Part shown: positions 1 through 8,098 of the stretch, in pieces
Numbering within the stretch: position 1 is the stretch's first letter
How the letters are laid out: every line of letters starts with the position of its first letter
Origin: Chloroflexota bacterium
GTDB lineage: Bacteria; Chloroflexota; Anaerolineae; Caldilineales; Caldilineaceae
Length of the DNA stretch: 21,601 nt
NCBI GenBank assembly: GCA_003577005.1
Contig: QEUW01000081.1
Coordinates: forward strand, 1-21,601
Direction: 5' to 3'
Notes under the pieces: generated by a model
What the model was told of the DNA's origin: nothing
Seen by the model: only the letters and a program-made list of their open reading frames with translations
Database searches by the model: none
Position numbers and translations under genes: made by a program

Positions 1-1217
1 CCATAGCTGTTAGCACCCAGAAAGGCGAAGCGGTTGCCGTTATGTTCGAGAAAGAGGGGCGCGTGAGCCTCTGCTTCGTTCCGGCCACCGCCATAGACCG
101 GGAGACCTGCGTCGGCATAGAGTTCGAGCGATTTGAGCGCATTCTCTCGACCAAAGTCATTTTGATGGTTCCCAGTCAGCCCAATGATATCGACCCCTAC
201 GGCGGTCAGCGCTGCCAGATATTCAGGCTTGCTACAGAAATTGAAGTTGTCGACGCGAATGTCGGTCTCGCACTCCTCCACAAAGGGCACCTCGTTGCTA
301 ACGTGGGTGATGTCGGCGGCGGCGAGTTCCGGGCCTATGACCGCTGCCGGCCACTCGGGGCCGAACTCGTCCATCTGTTGGGCGGTCAGCCGGGTCATGG
401 CCGTGACGCCGGTCATGGCGATGACGGTCAGCCGGTTGGGGTCGCGGTTGCCCGGCGGGATCGCAGCCAGAAGCGTCGCTTCGACCGGCTGCTCGTCGGG
501 CATCATCTCCTGCAAGCCATGAAGATAGAGCGTGGCCACGAGCGGGTAGGCCTCTGGGGTGAAGCGGTTGGCGTTCTCCACCGGGTTCTGCCCGTCAACG
601 GCCAGAACTGCCAGCTTGGGGACAAGCTGGTCAAACGGGAGCAGCGCCAGGACTGGCTCCCTGGCATAGGCCGCATTCGCCACCTCATCGACCAGCGCAT
701 AGGCGGCGACATGCTCGCCACGTGGCCCCAAGAGCTGTTCGAGTGCGGGGATTGTATCGCTCAAGATCGCAACGGTGGTAAATTCTGCGCTCTGCGACTG
801 CCAGGCTTCCTGCACCGTCGTGAGGGTAGTAGTGGGGAAGATGGTGTTAAAACGGGTGGCAGCGGCAAAGGTCAATTCGTAAACCGGTGTGCCACCTTCG
901 ACATTCCAGTCTAGTTGAAGCGTGGCCGAAGGGACGCCGGTTATCACGATCTGTAAAGCAGGCTGGGCGGCCATAGTCTGGCTCAGCACCTGGCGCAGAT
1001 CGGCCGACAGCGGGGCGGCGGCCACGACGAGCGGGTCGGCAATCACTGCTGGTGCAATCGCCTCTACCGGCGCGCCGCTTTCACCGGCGGCGGAACGGAC
1101 ACCTCCCCGGCTGTTAGGTCGATTATCCAACAGCCATAGCGCCAGTATCACTCCGCTGAGAATCATGAGGGCGCTAACCAATACACCGAGTTTGCGGAAC
1201 AGTGGATTCATGATCAT
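1..1217 (-). CDS. CapA-family (PGA_cap) phosphoesterase-like membrane-anchored protein, 3' truncated
   Basis: The frame is open from an ATG at 1217 to the window edge, about 405 residues with the C-terminus missing. A second in-frame ATG at 1211 is an alternative start; neither has a clear ribosome site. Residues about 8-30 are a single hydrophobic anchor followed by a low-complexity linker. Residues about 70-245 look like an extracellular substrate-binding-like domain. From about 260 the protein follows the CapA/PgsA metallophosphoesterase order: an 'AMTGVTAMTR' strand where the family has GDVMLGR, then 'HVSNEVPF' (family NxE), 'GNHQNDFG' (family NNHxxDYG) and 'GLPVYGGGRNEAEA'. The family GD metal motif is thus altered while N-E, N-H and D are kept. 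CapA proteins are linked to poly-gamma-glutamate or capsule export, but many homologues have unknown roles. It is divergent from the membrane protein at 1605. Family assignment is fairly sure; function is not. Confidence 0.8.
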   Translation of the reverse strand, partial: MIMNPLFRKLGVLVSALMILSGVILALWLLDNRPNSRGGVRSAAGESGAPVEAIAPAVIADPLVVAAAPLSADLRQVLSQTMAAQPALQIVITGVPSATLQLDWNVEGGTPVYELTFAAATRFNTIFPTTTLTTVQEAWQSQSAEFTTVAILSDTIPALEQLLGPRGEHVAAYALVDEVANAAYAREPVLALLPFDQLVPKLAVLAVDGQNPVENANRFTPEAYPLVATLYLHGLQEMMPDEQPVEATLLAAIPPGNRDPNRLTVIAMTGVTAMTRLTAQQMDEFGPEWPAAVIGPELAAADITHVSNEVPFVEECETDIRVDNFNFCSKPEYLAALTAVGVDIIGLTGNHQNDFGRENALKSLELYADAGLPVYGGGRNEAEAHAPLFLEHNGNRFAFLGANSY

Positions 1218-1310
1218 GGGCGACAGGTACAACCGTGCATGGCAAAGATAAGGTCTGAGCCTGTGGAGCCCCCACATCAGTTATAGTGAACGAGGGGTAC
1301 AATGCGGGTG

Positions 1311-1339
1311 AGTATACTTCAGAGCGTGCAAATGCAAAA
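1311..1339 (-). promoter_or_regulatory. Possible promoter of the CapA-like gene
   Basis: On the minus strand a TATACT -10-like hexamer lies at 1311-1316. A poor -35 candidate (TTTTGC, 17-bp spacer, 1334-1339; or TTGCAT, 15-bp spacer, 1332-1337) lies upstream. The leader to the ATG at 1217 would be about 90 nt. Only the -10 is convincing. Confidence 0.25.
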
Positions 1340-1383
1340 GTGTCGTTTCATCTTATCAGCAATTTCAAATATGGCAAAGACAA

Positions 1384-1448
1384 GCATTCCGGTAAAGGGC
1401 CGCAGATGCGCCGGTCAAACGACTGGCTCCGGCCCTTTCCCGGAATGC
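1384..1448. repeat. Long imperfect inverted repeat (22-bp arms) in divergent intergenic region
   Basis: The arms 1384-1405 and 1427-1448 are inverted copies with two mismatches, both containing the core AAAGGGCCG. Between them GCCGGT (1409-1414) and ACTGGC (1422-1427) can extend the fold into one long stem with a short loop. No U-tract follows on either strand. It sits between two divergent starts (1217 and 1605), so it is not an obvious terminator. It could be an operator, an RNA element or a dispersed palindromic repeat. The rest of 1218-1604 shows only the candidate promoters listed. Confidence 0.7.
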
Positions 1449-1472
1449 GGGTTCCACAGCTAACGTTTGTTC

Positions 1473-1501
1473 TAACAACCTTACATCGCTTGTGGTATAA
1501 T
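1473..1501 (+). promoter_or_regulatory. Extended -10 promoter for the membrane protein/hydrolase pair
   Basis: TATAAT at 1496-1501 is a perfect -10 preceded by TG plus one base (TGGTATAAT), an extended -10. The -35 position (1473-1478, TAACAA) is weak, as is usual with extended -10 sites. Transcription would start near 1508, giving a leader of about 97 nt before 1605. Confidence 0.6.
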
Positions 1502-1604
1502 GTTAAGACGCTCTTTGAAAGGGTCGGTGGCTGCACTGGAGCACTGGCCGGAAGAGCACAGTCAGGTTAGACTGTTCCACAGATGTATGTAAAAGTCGCC
1601 AAGT

Positions 1605-2348
1605 ATGCAAGAGATGAACCTGCCGTCTCTCAATGAGACAATTTACCAGGCGTTATGGTTAGAGCCAGAGATCTATGCTGCGATCCAGTGGGCGCCAGAG
1701 GGGATCTGGCTGGCGCTGATGGTCGTGTTATTGGCAGCGCTCTCCGAATCGGTTGGGCAGAGCATCATCTTGTTTGTCAACCGGGTGCGGCCGCGACGGT
1801 TCATCCTGGCGTTGCTGACCGCCACGTTTAGCCGTCTGGCCGGTTTTGGAGTCTGGGCGGCCAGCGTCTGGCTGATTGCTTCGTATATATTCGAGCGAGC
1901 AATACCCTTTTGGGGGGTTGCCAGCGCCGTGGGTTTGGCGTATGCACCCCAATTATTGGCCTTTTTTGTCCTGACGCCGTTTCTGGGGAATCCTTTCTCG
2001 ATTCTGCTCTCGTTGTGGAGTATGTTGGCAATCATCGTCGCATTGCGCACGGGGTTGGGTTTGGAGATGTGGCAGGCGGTCATTACGGCCGGTTTGGGCT
2101 GGGTGTTGATCCAGGTCTGGCAGCGCACGTTGGGGCGACCGATCTATGCACTGGGGCGCTGGCTGGAGCGGCATGCAGCAGGTGTACCCTTGGAGTTGAC
2201 CGCGCAAGACATCATCCGCCTTCGCCACCGGCCCAGGTGGCTGGAGAGCCTACCCAACTGGAAAGAGGTGCAGGAACGCGCCGAAAGTTACGTCCGCACA
2301 ATGCAGATGTCTAGAGGAGAGCAGTCGGGTGGTGGTGACCTTGGGTGA
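1605..2348 (+). CDS. Yip1-like polytopic membrane protein
   Basis: This is a 247-residue protein with about five hydrophobic segments (roughly residues 32-55, 65-95, 100-125, 128-148 and 155-175) and a polar C-terminal tail of about 60 residues. The segment 'ILFVNRVRPRRFILALLTA' followed by alternating membrane helices and 'LAYAPQLLAFFVLTPFLG' resembles Yip1-type membrane proteins of cyanobacteria and Chloroflexota. That is recall of family style, not a search result. The ATG at 1605 is used; an internal ATG at 1614 is possible and neither has a strong ribosome site. Its last 20 bases overlap the next gene, so the two are co-translated. Function is unknown. Confidence 0.7.
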   Translation: MQEMNLPSLNETIYQALWLEPEIYAAIQWAPEGIWLALMVVLLAALSESVGQSIILFVNRVRPRRFILALLTATFSRLAGFGVWAASVWLIASYIFERAIPFWGVASAVGLAYAPQLLAFFVLTPFLGNPFSILLSLWSMLAIIVALRTGLGLEMWQAVITAGLGWVLIQVWQRTLGRPIYALGRWLERHAAGVPLELTAQDIIRLRHRPRWLESLPNWKEVQERAESYVRTMQMSRGEQSGGGDLG

Positions 2349-3333
2349 GCTGTTAACCTATATCGGCCTGATCGTATTGGGAATCCTGGTCTGGGCAGCC
2401 ATATCACCGCTGGAGACATTGGGGTGGTGGGCGGGTTGGTTTGGCGACCAGATCTACCATGATGAACTGCCGTCGGATGGGCCGGTGCGCCTGGTGCGCC
2501 CCAATGCCAACAGTTATCTGCTCTTTGTTTCCGGCGTGGGTCGTGTCTCCAATGAGACCTTCAGCCACCGTGAGCGTGAATTTCTGCGGCGGTTGGCGCT
2601 GGCGTTGCCCCAGACGGTGGTGATCGACGACATCTTCCCCTATTCAGTAAACAACCTGGCGCTCACCGGCCAACCCTTCTTTGCCGGCATCTGGCGTTGG
2701 GCCTTCCGCCGTAAGCTCCAGGGCCCCAAATTAGCGGGCTATCTCATCAACCTGCGCAATATCTGGCAGGTCATGATCTCGGCAGACAAGCGCTATGGGC
2801 CCATGTTCAACCAGGCAGTGGCGCAGATCTTTCTCCATTCGCTTCTGCGGTACAACTATAGCCCGACTGGCGAAAAATCGGTTTATATTATCGGCTACAG
2901 TGGCGGAGGCCAACTGGCGGTGGGCGCAGCCGGCTATCTGCGCGAGTGGATCAAAGGGCCGGTTTATGTGATCTCGCTGGGAGGGGTCTTCGGCAGCGAA
3001 CCCAGCCTCCTTTCCATTACCCATCTCTATCATCTGCATGGCAGCGGTGACCGTTCGCACAGGCTAGGGCTGATCGCACCCGGCCGCTGGCCGATCTTCC
3101 CGGCATCCCCGTGGAATCGGGCAAAGCGCCAGGGGATGATCACCGAGCTTGCTATTGGGCCGATGGGCCACACCGGGCGCCGTGGCTATCTCGACGCCAC
3201 CAATACCTTTCCTGACGGCACCCCCTATGTTGACCGTACCGTAGCCGTAATCGCCCATATCGTGCATCAGACCACCGCACCCAGCGGCCCGTCGACCGTG
3301 CCTAGCCAAACCGATCTGCCCTCGCCCAACTAG
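2329..3333 (+). CDS. Membrane-anchored alpha/beta-hydrolase-like protein
   Basis: The protein has 334 residues with a GTG start. Three consecutive GTG codons (2329-2337) follow a GGAG at 2315-2318, so 2329 or 2332 is the start. An N-terminal hydrophobic segment (residues about 8-27) suggests a membrane anchor. The core carries an alpha/beta-hydrolase signature: 'IIGYSGGGQ' is a GxSxG nucleophile elbow with Ser191, 'HGSGD' supplies a likely acid Asp241, and 'GPMGHTGRRGYL' supplies a likely His281. The order Ser-Asp-His is that of the fold. 'PYSVNN' at 104-109 precedes an inserted helical region. The C-terminal 20 residues are Ser/Pro/Thr-rich. Substrate is unknown. The overlap with the upstream membrane protein suggests they act at the same membrane site. 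Confidence 0.8.
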   Translation: MVVTLGELLTYIGLIVLGILVWAAISPLETLGWWAGWFGDQIYHDELPSDGPVRLVRPNANSYLLFVSGVGRVSNETFSHREREFLRRLALALPQTVVIDDIFPYSVNNLALTGQPFFAGIWRWAFRRKLQGPKLAGYLINLRNIWQVMISADKRYGPMFNQAVAQIFLHSLLRYNYSPTGEKSVYIIGYSGGGQLAVGAAGYLREWIKGPVYVISLGGVFGSEPSLLSITHLYHLHGSGDRSHRLGLIAPGRWPIFPASPWNRAKRQGMITELAIGPMGHTGRRGYLDATNTFPDGTPYVDRTVAVIAHIVHQTTAPSGPSTVPSQTDLPSPN

Positions 3334-3435
3334 CTCTATGGTGTTCCCGCCCGGCCAGGATGGGCCTTTCTATTTCCGTTGAGCGACGCCGCACCCTCAG
3401 GGTTGAAAGCACCTGCGGGTCTTACGACGCTCCAC

Positions 3436-6400
3436 TCAACGGTGGGCACCGTGGGCAGTATAAGCAGCGACAATCTCACGATTGGCTGCCACATTATTCA
3501 AAAATGAGTGGCGCAGCTGAGGGTCCTCAATGGTGGCTGCCTGGGCCTGCAACTGCTGATAGGCGCCGGCCAGCACCTGGCCGGCGCGCGGGTCACCGGT
3601 AGCCTGTAACACCCGATAGCAGATCAGCGCGATGCCAAGCGGCTCACCGGCGCTCTGCGGTGCAGACACTGCCCGCCCGGCCAAGATCTCCCCCACCAAA
3701 GCAAGTGCAGCAGCGGGGCGACCTTGCGCCAGGGCAATGCGGGCCAACTCGGACAGCGTCTCTAAGACCCAATGCTGTTGGCCCAGTTCGCGTTGAATGG
3801 TCAAGGCCTGTTGACAGGCTGCGACCGCTTCGTCGCTTGCGCCCAGAGCGGCGTGAGCCTGGCCGATGCCCAACAGGGCAAGGCCCTCGTACATCGAGAC
3901 GTCGGACGCCTGGCTGAGTTGCAACGCTTCACGCTGAAGGGTGAACGCAATGGTGACCTCGCCCAGTTGCTGATGCACCCGCCCCAGCGTACAGAGCGTC
4001 TCGATCACCCCCACATAGTCGCCCAGCCGGCGTTGTTCCGCCAGCGCCTGTTGAGCGTATTGGCGGGCCTGAGCATATTCGCCGAAACGCGCCATGAGCC
4101 GTGCAAAGCCCCCAATCGTATGGGCGGCGGCGCGAGGGTCTTGTATTTCTTCACGCCCAGTGTACGCAGCCCGATAATACGAGTAGGCGCGGCCCAGATC
4201 CCCAAGCCCCTCGTAGGCGTCGCCGAGATGCTTCCACAGCGAGATTGCCCGTGGTTGGTCTTCGACTTGCTGATAGATCGCCAGCGCTGCTTCCCAGTAG
4301 ATGAGCGCCTGAGCGTATTGGTTCTGGTGCTGTGCGATATACCCCAACGAACGCAAGATAAAGCCCTCGCCCAGACGGTAACCCAATTGTTGGTACAGGC
4401 GCAAGGATTGCTCTAACGCAGCCTTGGCTGCCGCCAGATCGCCTTTGGGTAGTAGGACGCGAAACATGGCATGGTGCGCCCTGGCCTCCACCAGGGGTAG
4501 ATCCAGATCACACGCTAGTTGTACCGCCTGAGACAGCAGAGGCAGCGCTTGGTCATGTTTGTTCTGAAACGAAAGGGCAACCCCCCATTCCAACTGAGCC
4601 CGGGCAACAACCGGCGCGACTTCATGGCCCGGTTGTGCGGACAGCACGGGGCGCGCCACGGTGCTGGCTTCGTCATAGCGGTGCAGCAGGTTGAGGAAGA
4701 AGGCCTGGGCCACTTGAAGTTCGGCTGTCAGAGCACCAGCCTGAGCCCCGGATAGGCTGGCAGCAGCCTGGCGGAAGACTTCTTCACCTTCCTGGTAGAG
4801 GCTACGAACATGATAAAACGCACGCAACCCCGGCCAGGCGCGGGTCACCGCATCCACGTTATCGTGCGTCACGGCCCACTGCCAGGCGGTGCGAATATTG
4901 TCGAGCGACCCTTGCACTTCCCCCACGATGAGGTTCATTTTGCTGCCGTAAAGCGCATGGGTGCGCTCGGCAAGAAAGCTCAAATAGTAATCACTGTGGC
5001 GCTCGTGGACGGACAACACCCCTGGTTCCGTCTCCGCGAGCGCAGCCAGCCTGGTCATAGCAAACTGGCGTAGTAGCTCGTGCATGAGATAGCTTCTACG
5101 CCCGGATGACTCCTGTGTGGTGTGCAGCAGCGAACGGTTGACCAGTTCCACCAGTTGGTTCAGGGTTGCACCGGTGATAGCCAACGCCGCCTCGCGCGAA
5201 AAAGCGCCGCGGAAGACGGTCAACTGGGCCAGCGTGCGCTGGGCGCTGGGCGACAGCAGTTGCCACGAGGTCTCGAAGACGGCTTCCATGCTGCGATGGC
5301 GCATGGGCACGTCGTGCTGGTCGGTCGCCAGCAGCGAGCGGTCCTGTTGCTGCAGCGCAGTGACCATTTCGGCTACAGTGAAGTGTTGCACCCAGTGCGC
5401 GGCCAGTTCCATCCCCAGGGGATTGCCATTGACAAGCCGGCAGAGGTGCGCCACATCCTGTAGGGTTTGCGCATCGAGTGCAAAGGTAGAAACCTGCTGG
5501 CGCGCCCGCTCGGTAAAAAGCTGGATGCTGGGCAGATCGGAGGCTTGCTGCGCATCTTCGGTCGGAACCGGCAACCCTTGCAGCGCCAACAACCGTTCCG
5601 CCTGGCAGTTGAGCGGCGCTCGTGAGGTGACAAGGACCCGCACCTGGGGCGCCTCCTGCAGCAACTCCAGGACAAAGGGTGTCGCGGCAGTCAGGTGTTC
5701 AAAGTTGTCGAAAATGAGCAACAAGCTCTTGGAGCGCAGAAACTCGATCAACTGGGCCGCCGGCTCCAGCGTTACCCGATGAAATAAAAAGGCCACTGCC
5801 TTGGCCACCGCCGACGCCAGTTGATTGGCAATGCCGGTGGCATTCCCGGCGTCCAGCCCGGACAACGGCACAAACCACACACCATCGGGAAATTTTGGAT
5901 TTGGGATTTTGGATTTTGGATTGTCTGCAGTCGGGTCCTCCCCATCCAAAATTGCCTCTGCTGCCGCCAGGGCCAGACGTGTCTTGCCAACGCCTCCTTC
6001 ACCTACGATGGTGATCAGCCGTGTAGTCGTGGAGGTCAGGGCTTCGACCAGCGTAGCGACCTCATCTGTGCGACCGACAAAGGAGGTGAGCGCGGTCGGC
6101 AGATTGTGCCGGGGTGACGGTGTACCGCTGTCATGATGCGTACCGGTGGCTGCATTTGTACACTGAGCCGGCATAGATGCTACAGGTGGGAACCACTGTT
6201 CCAGATCAGTGGCGCTGATCTGGTAGCCGGCCTGGGCCGCCCACGTTTGTGCGGCTTCGCTGGTCAACTGGTGTGTAAATAAGTGGATCAAATGGAGAAC
6301 ATAGGAGCGAGTGGGTTTCCATTGGCGGCCAGACTGTACATGTGCGCGCTCCCAACGCGAGATAAGAGTGCCGTCGATCACTCGATATTCCGCGGCCGGT

Positions 6401-6507
6401 CCCGTACGGGCCAGCCGGTCTAGCGCTTCCACCAGTTGCTCCTGGCTCAGCCCTGCCCTCTTACGGAGCGTCTGCAACTGCTTGCCAAACTGATTGAGAT
6501 CGGTCAT
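3436..6507 (-). CDS. XRE-type HTH / STAND (NB-ARC-like) ATPase / TPR regulator
   Basis: This is a 1023-residue signalling ATPase. Residues about 8-58 form an XRE-like helix-turn-helix ('LRKRAGLSQEQL...LISRWERAH'). Residues about 140-380 form a P-loop module: entry motif 'LTSFVGRTDEV', Walker A GEGGVGKT (169-176), Walker B 'LLLIFDNFE' (262-270), sensor 'VLVTSRAPL' (291-299) and the GxP motif 'GNPLGMELAA' (361-370). An MHD-like 'YLMHELLRQFA' follows at 473-483. From about 580 to 970 the protein is tetratricopeptide-like helical repeats. This matches the STAND class, where the repeats sense a ligand and nucleotide exchange triggers oligomerisation. The DNA-binding head suggests a transcription regulator. 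A short in-frame heptamer repeat is inserted between Walker A and 'DGVWFVPLSGL'. The gene is divergent from the CPT-like kinase, a possible target. Confidence 0.92.
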   Translation of the reverse strand: MTDLNQFGKQLQTLRKRAGLSQEQLVEALDRLARTGPAAEYRVIDGTLISRWERAHVQSGRQWKPTRSYVLHLIHLFTHQLTSEAAQTWAAQAGYQISATDLEQWFPPVASMPAQCTNAATGTHHDSGTPSPRHNLPTALTSFVGRTDEVATLVEALTSTTTRLITIVGEGGVGKTRLALAAAEAILDGEDPTADNPKSKIPNPKFPDGVWFVPLSGLDAGNATGIANQLASAVAKAVAFLFHRVTLEPAAQLIEFLRSKSLLLIFDNFEHLTAATPFVLELLQEAPQVRVLVTSRAPLNCQAERLLALQGLPVPTEDAQQASDLPSIQLFTERARQQVSTFALDAQTLQDVAHLCRLVNGNPLGMELAAHWVQHFTVAEMVTALQQQDRSLLATDQHDVPMRHRSMEAVFETSWQLLSPSAQRTLAQLTVFRGAFSREAALAITGATLNQLVELVNRSLLHTTQESSGRRSYLMHELLRQFAMTRLAALAETEPGVLSVHERHSDYYLSFLAERTHALYGSKMNLIVGEVQGSLDNIRTAWQWAVTHDNVDAVTRAWPGLRAFYHVRSLYQEGEEVFRQAAASLSGAQAGALTAELQVAQAFFLNLLHRYDEASTVARPVLSAQPGHEVAPVVARAQLEWGVALSFQNKHDQALPLLSQAVQLACDLDLPLVEARAHHAMFRVLLPKGDLAAAKAALEQSLRLYQQLGYRLGEGFILRSLGYIAQHQNQYAQALIYWEAALAIYQQVEDQPRAISLWKHLGDAYEGLGDLGRAYSYYRAAYTGREEIQDPRAAAHTIGGFARLMARFGEYAQARQYAQQALAEQRRLGDYVGVIETLCTLGRVHQQLGEVTIAFTLQREALQLSQASDVSMYEGLALLGIGQAHAALGASDEAVAACQQALTIQRELGQQHWVLETLSELARIALAQGRPAAALALVGEILAGRAVSAPQSAGEPLGIALICYRVLQATGDPRAGQVLAGAYQQLQAQAATIEDPQLRHSFLNNVAANREIVAAYTAHGAHR
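5893..5920. repeat. Heptameric tandem repeat inside a coding sequence
   Basis: Four tandem units TTTTGGA, TTTGGGA, TTTTGGA, TTTTGGA (minus-strand reading TCCAAAA type) lie inside the STAND ATPase gene. On the coding strand they give 'NPKSKIPNPKF' (residues 196-206), which separates the Walker A region from the next conserved strand. Three heptamers equal seven codons, so the reading frame is kept. The same kind of heptamer repeat is known as STRR in filamentous cyanobacteria. Confidence 0.85.
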
Positions 6508-6527
6508 AGGTTCATGGGTACGGCGGC

Positions 6528-6535
6528 TTGTACAA
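6528..6535. promoter_or_regulatory. Possible operator palindrome TTGTACAA
   Basis: A perfect 8-bp palindrome, with further partial symmetry outside it (GG ... CC), lies 20 bp upstream of the STAND regulator start in the region shared with the divergent kinase. A related TTGTAC occurs near 6615. An HTH regulator often binds such a site near its own start. Only position and symmetry support this. Confidence 0.2.
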
Positions 6536-6733
6536 CCGTCCTAGAAATGTCCCAGGGCGTGTCCCTGCACAACCAGAAGCCAAAGTGCTATGCTCTCGCT
6601 AGCCACCAGGTTCTATTGTACAGCCTCTTATTTTAGAAAGACAAGTAGCGCTCTCTCGATCCGTTGTGGCACTTTCAAACGTTTGCAGACTGGCTGCGGG
6701 ACCCTCTGGCCGGTCGCTTTGGAGAAAAGAAGA

Positions 6734-7342
6734 ATGACGCCCGGCAAATTGATCCTCCTAAACGGAACTAGCTGCTCTGGCAAGACGATGATTGCCACCG
6801 CCCTGCAAAGCCTGCTCGCCGAACCATATCTGACGGTGAGTATTGGGCAATTTCTGTGTATCCGGTCCACTAGTGCCGATCCCGGCGGAGACCCGGGCAT
6901 CGCTGCGACTGTCGGTGCGCAACAGGTTGCCAATCTGCACCAAACCATCCTGGCATTGGCCAACACCGGGTGCAATGTGATCGCCGAGCACACCTTGCTC
7001 GACCCTACCTGGCTGCGCGCCTGCGCAACCCAACTCGGGGCCTTAACCCCTCTGCTGGTAGGTGTTCGCTGTCCGCTGGCTGTTGTCGAAGAGCGAGCCA
7101 GATTACGTGGGGAGAGACAACTGAAACAAGTCCGGGTTCAATTTGCGCGGGTTCACGCACACGGCGTTTACGACCTGGAGGTGGACACCGGTCTACTTGG
7201 CCCAGAAGAGTGTGCGCGGCAGATTGTGCGCCATCTAGATGAAGGGCCAGCACCTCACGCCCTAGCCTGGTTGAAGGCCCATACCGCGCCGGCCAAACAG
7301 CGAGGGTGGCTGCGCTTGCCCCTATCGTATGAAGGCTATTGA
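6734..7342 (+). CDS. Chloramphenicol phosphotransferase-like P-loop kinase
   Basis: The protein has 202 residues and starts at the ATG preceded by GGAG at 6721-6724. An upstream in-frame ATG at 6590 would add 48 residues without family similarity. 'GKLILLNGTSCSGKT' carries Walker A at 11-18. 'LLVGVRCPLAVVEERARLRGERQLKQVR' and 'VHAHGVYDLEVDTGLLGPEECARQI' match the lid and C-terminal part of the CPT family, which phosphorylates the 3'-hydroxyl of chloramphenicol. The position of the catalytic Asp37 of the Streptomyces enzyme ('GVDSLI') reads 'SIGQFL' here, so the base appears missing. It is therefore unlikely to be a classical resistance enzyme, and an unknown small-molecule kinase is the safer call. 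Neighbours give no pathway. Confidence 0.8.
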   Translation: MTPGKLILLNGTSCSGKTMIATALQSLLAEPYLTVSIGQFLCIRSTSADPGGDPGIAATVGAQQVANLHQTILALANTGCNVIAEHTLLDPTWLRACATQLGALTPLLVGVRCPLAVVEERARLRGERQLKQVRVQFARVHAHGVYDLEVDTGLLGPEECARQIVRHLDEGPAPHALAWLKAHTAPAKQRGWLRLPLSYEGY

Positions 7343-7463
7343 GTATCAGGGTTTAAGTAGACAGGTAGATAGGGAGCGCCGGTTGCATATCTGTGCCCTG
7401 TCCATCTGTTTGCCGTTTATACAAACCGATATAAGTATGCGCAACCAACAAAGGAGCCATCTC

Positions 7464-7940
7464 ATGAACAAGTTAAGTCGTTCAAGCACAGATTTGCAGA
7501 CAAGGATCGCCTTTTTGGTGGGACGGATCGTAGTCGGTGGATTCTATCTGTTTGCAGGGGTCGACAATCTGCTCCATCTCAGCGAGAAGGTTGGTTATGT
7601 GGTCTATAAAGGGGTGCCTTTCCCGCTGCTGGCAGTCATCGTTGCCAGCATCCTGCTCCTCATCGGCGGGGCGAGTATTCTCACCGGCTACCGCCCGACG
7701 CTTGGCGTGGGCGCCGTCATCCTCTTTTTGGCGCCGGTGACGCTGTTGATGCACAATTTCTGGGTCATTGGTGATCCCCAGATACGGATGATCGAGCTGC
7801 ACGCATTTCTCAGTAACGTTGCGCTCATCGGTTCGGCGCTGCTCTTGCTCAGCGTGCCACGACCCTGGGCCTGGAGCGTGAACGGCAGCACCGCCAGCGA
7901 AGGCCCTGCTGCTGGGGCGATGGAGATTCAATCCATCTGA
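7464..7940 (+). CDS. DoxX-like integral membrane protein
   Basis: The protein has 158 residues, starting at the ATG 7 bp after an AAGGAG (7451-7456). The longer frame back to 7329 has no such site and overlaps the preceding gene. Four hydrophobic segments, and 'RIVVGGFYLFAGVDNLLHL' in the first helix followed by 'GGASILTGYRPTLGVGAVILF', are typical of DoxX/SURF4-type proteins. 'LMHNFWVIGDP' fits the helix 3-4 connection of this family. DoxX proteins are small inner-membrane proteins, some tied to redox and thiol stress; the exact role is unknown. It probably has its own transcript, because a hairpin follows it. Confidence 0.8.
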   Translation: MNKLSRSSTDLQTRIAFLVGRIVVGGFYLFAGVDNLLHLSEKVGYVVYKGVPFPLLAVIVASILLLIGGASILTGYRPTLGVGAVILFLAPVTLLMHNFWVIGDPQIRMIELHAFLSNVALIGSALLLLSVPRPWAWSVNGSTASEGPAAGAMEIQSI

Positions 7941-7958
7941 TAAGGAACGCTCCCTCCA

Positions 7959-7989
7959 GGTGCGTCACAGTGCGCAGGTGTGACGCACC
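7959..7989 (+). terminator. Hairpin after the DoxX-like gene, possible terminator
   Basis: GGTGCGTCACA (7959-7969) and TGTGACGCACC (7979-7989) form a perfect 11-bp stem with a 9-nt loop, starting 18 bp after the stop codon. No good U-tract follows, so termination may be inefficient or Rho-assisted. Confidence 0.45.
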
Positions 7990-8098
7990 GTTGCTGCGTC
8001 TTGTAGTCCAACCACCGCTTTGTCATCTCGTCTGCGCATGGTCGAACGCCAGATTGGCACCATACGTCACAGTTGTGATCCACAAAAGAGGAATCAAG

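Noticed and set aside
42..914. Long plus-strand frame of 290 codons
   Set aside because: Shadow of the minus-strand CapA-like gene, whose translation shows family motifs; this frame shows none.
3334..3435. Terminator between the convergent hydrolase and STAND genes
   Set aside because: Only a 4-bp GGCC self-complementary stem before a T-rich stretch; too weak to call.
6590..6733. N-terminal 48-codon extension of the CPT-like kinase
   Set aside because: No family similarity and no ribosome site at 6590; a GGAG precedes the ATG at 6734.
7970..8098. N-terminal extension of the PLC-like gene
   Set aside because: It would bury the signal peptide; a good ribosome site precedes the ATG at 8099. 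It also begins inside the hairpin at 7959-7989.
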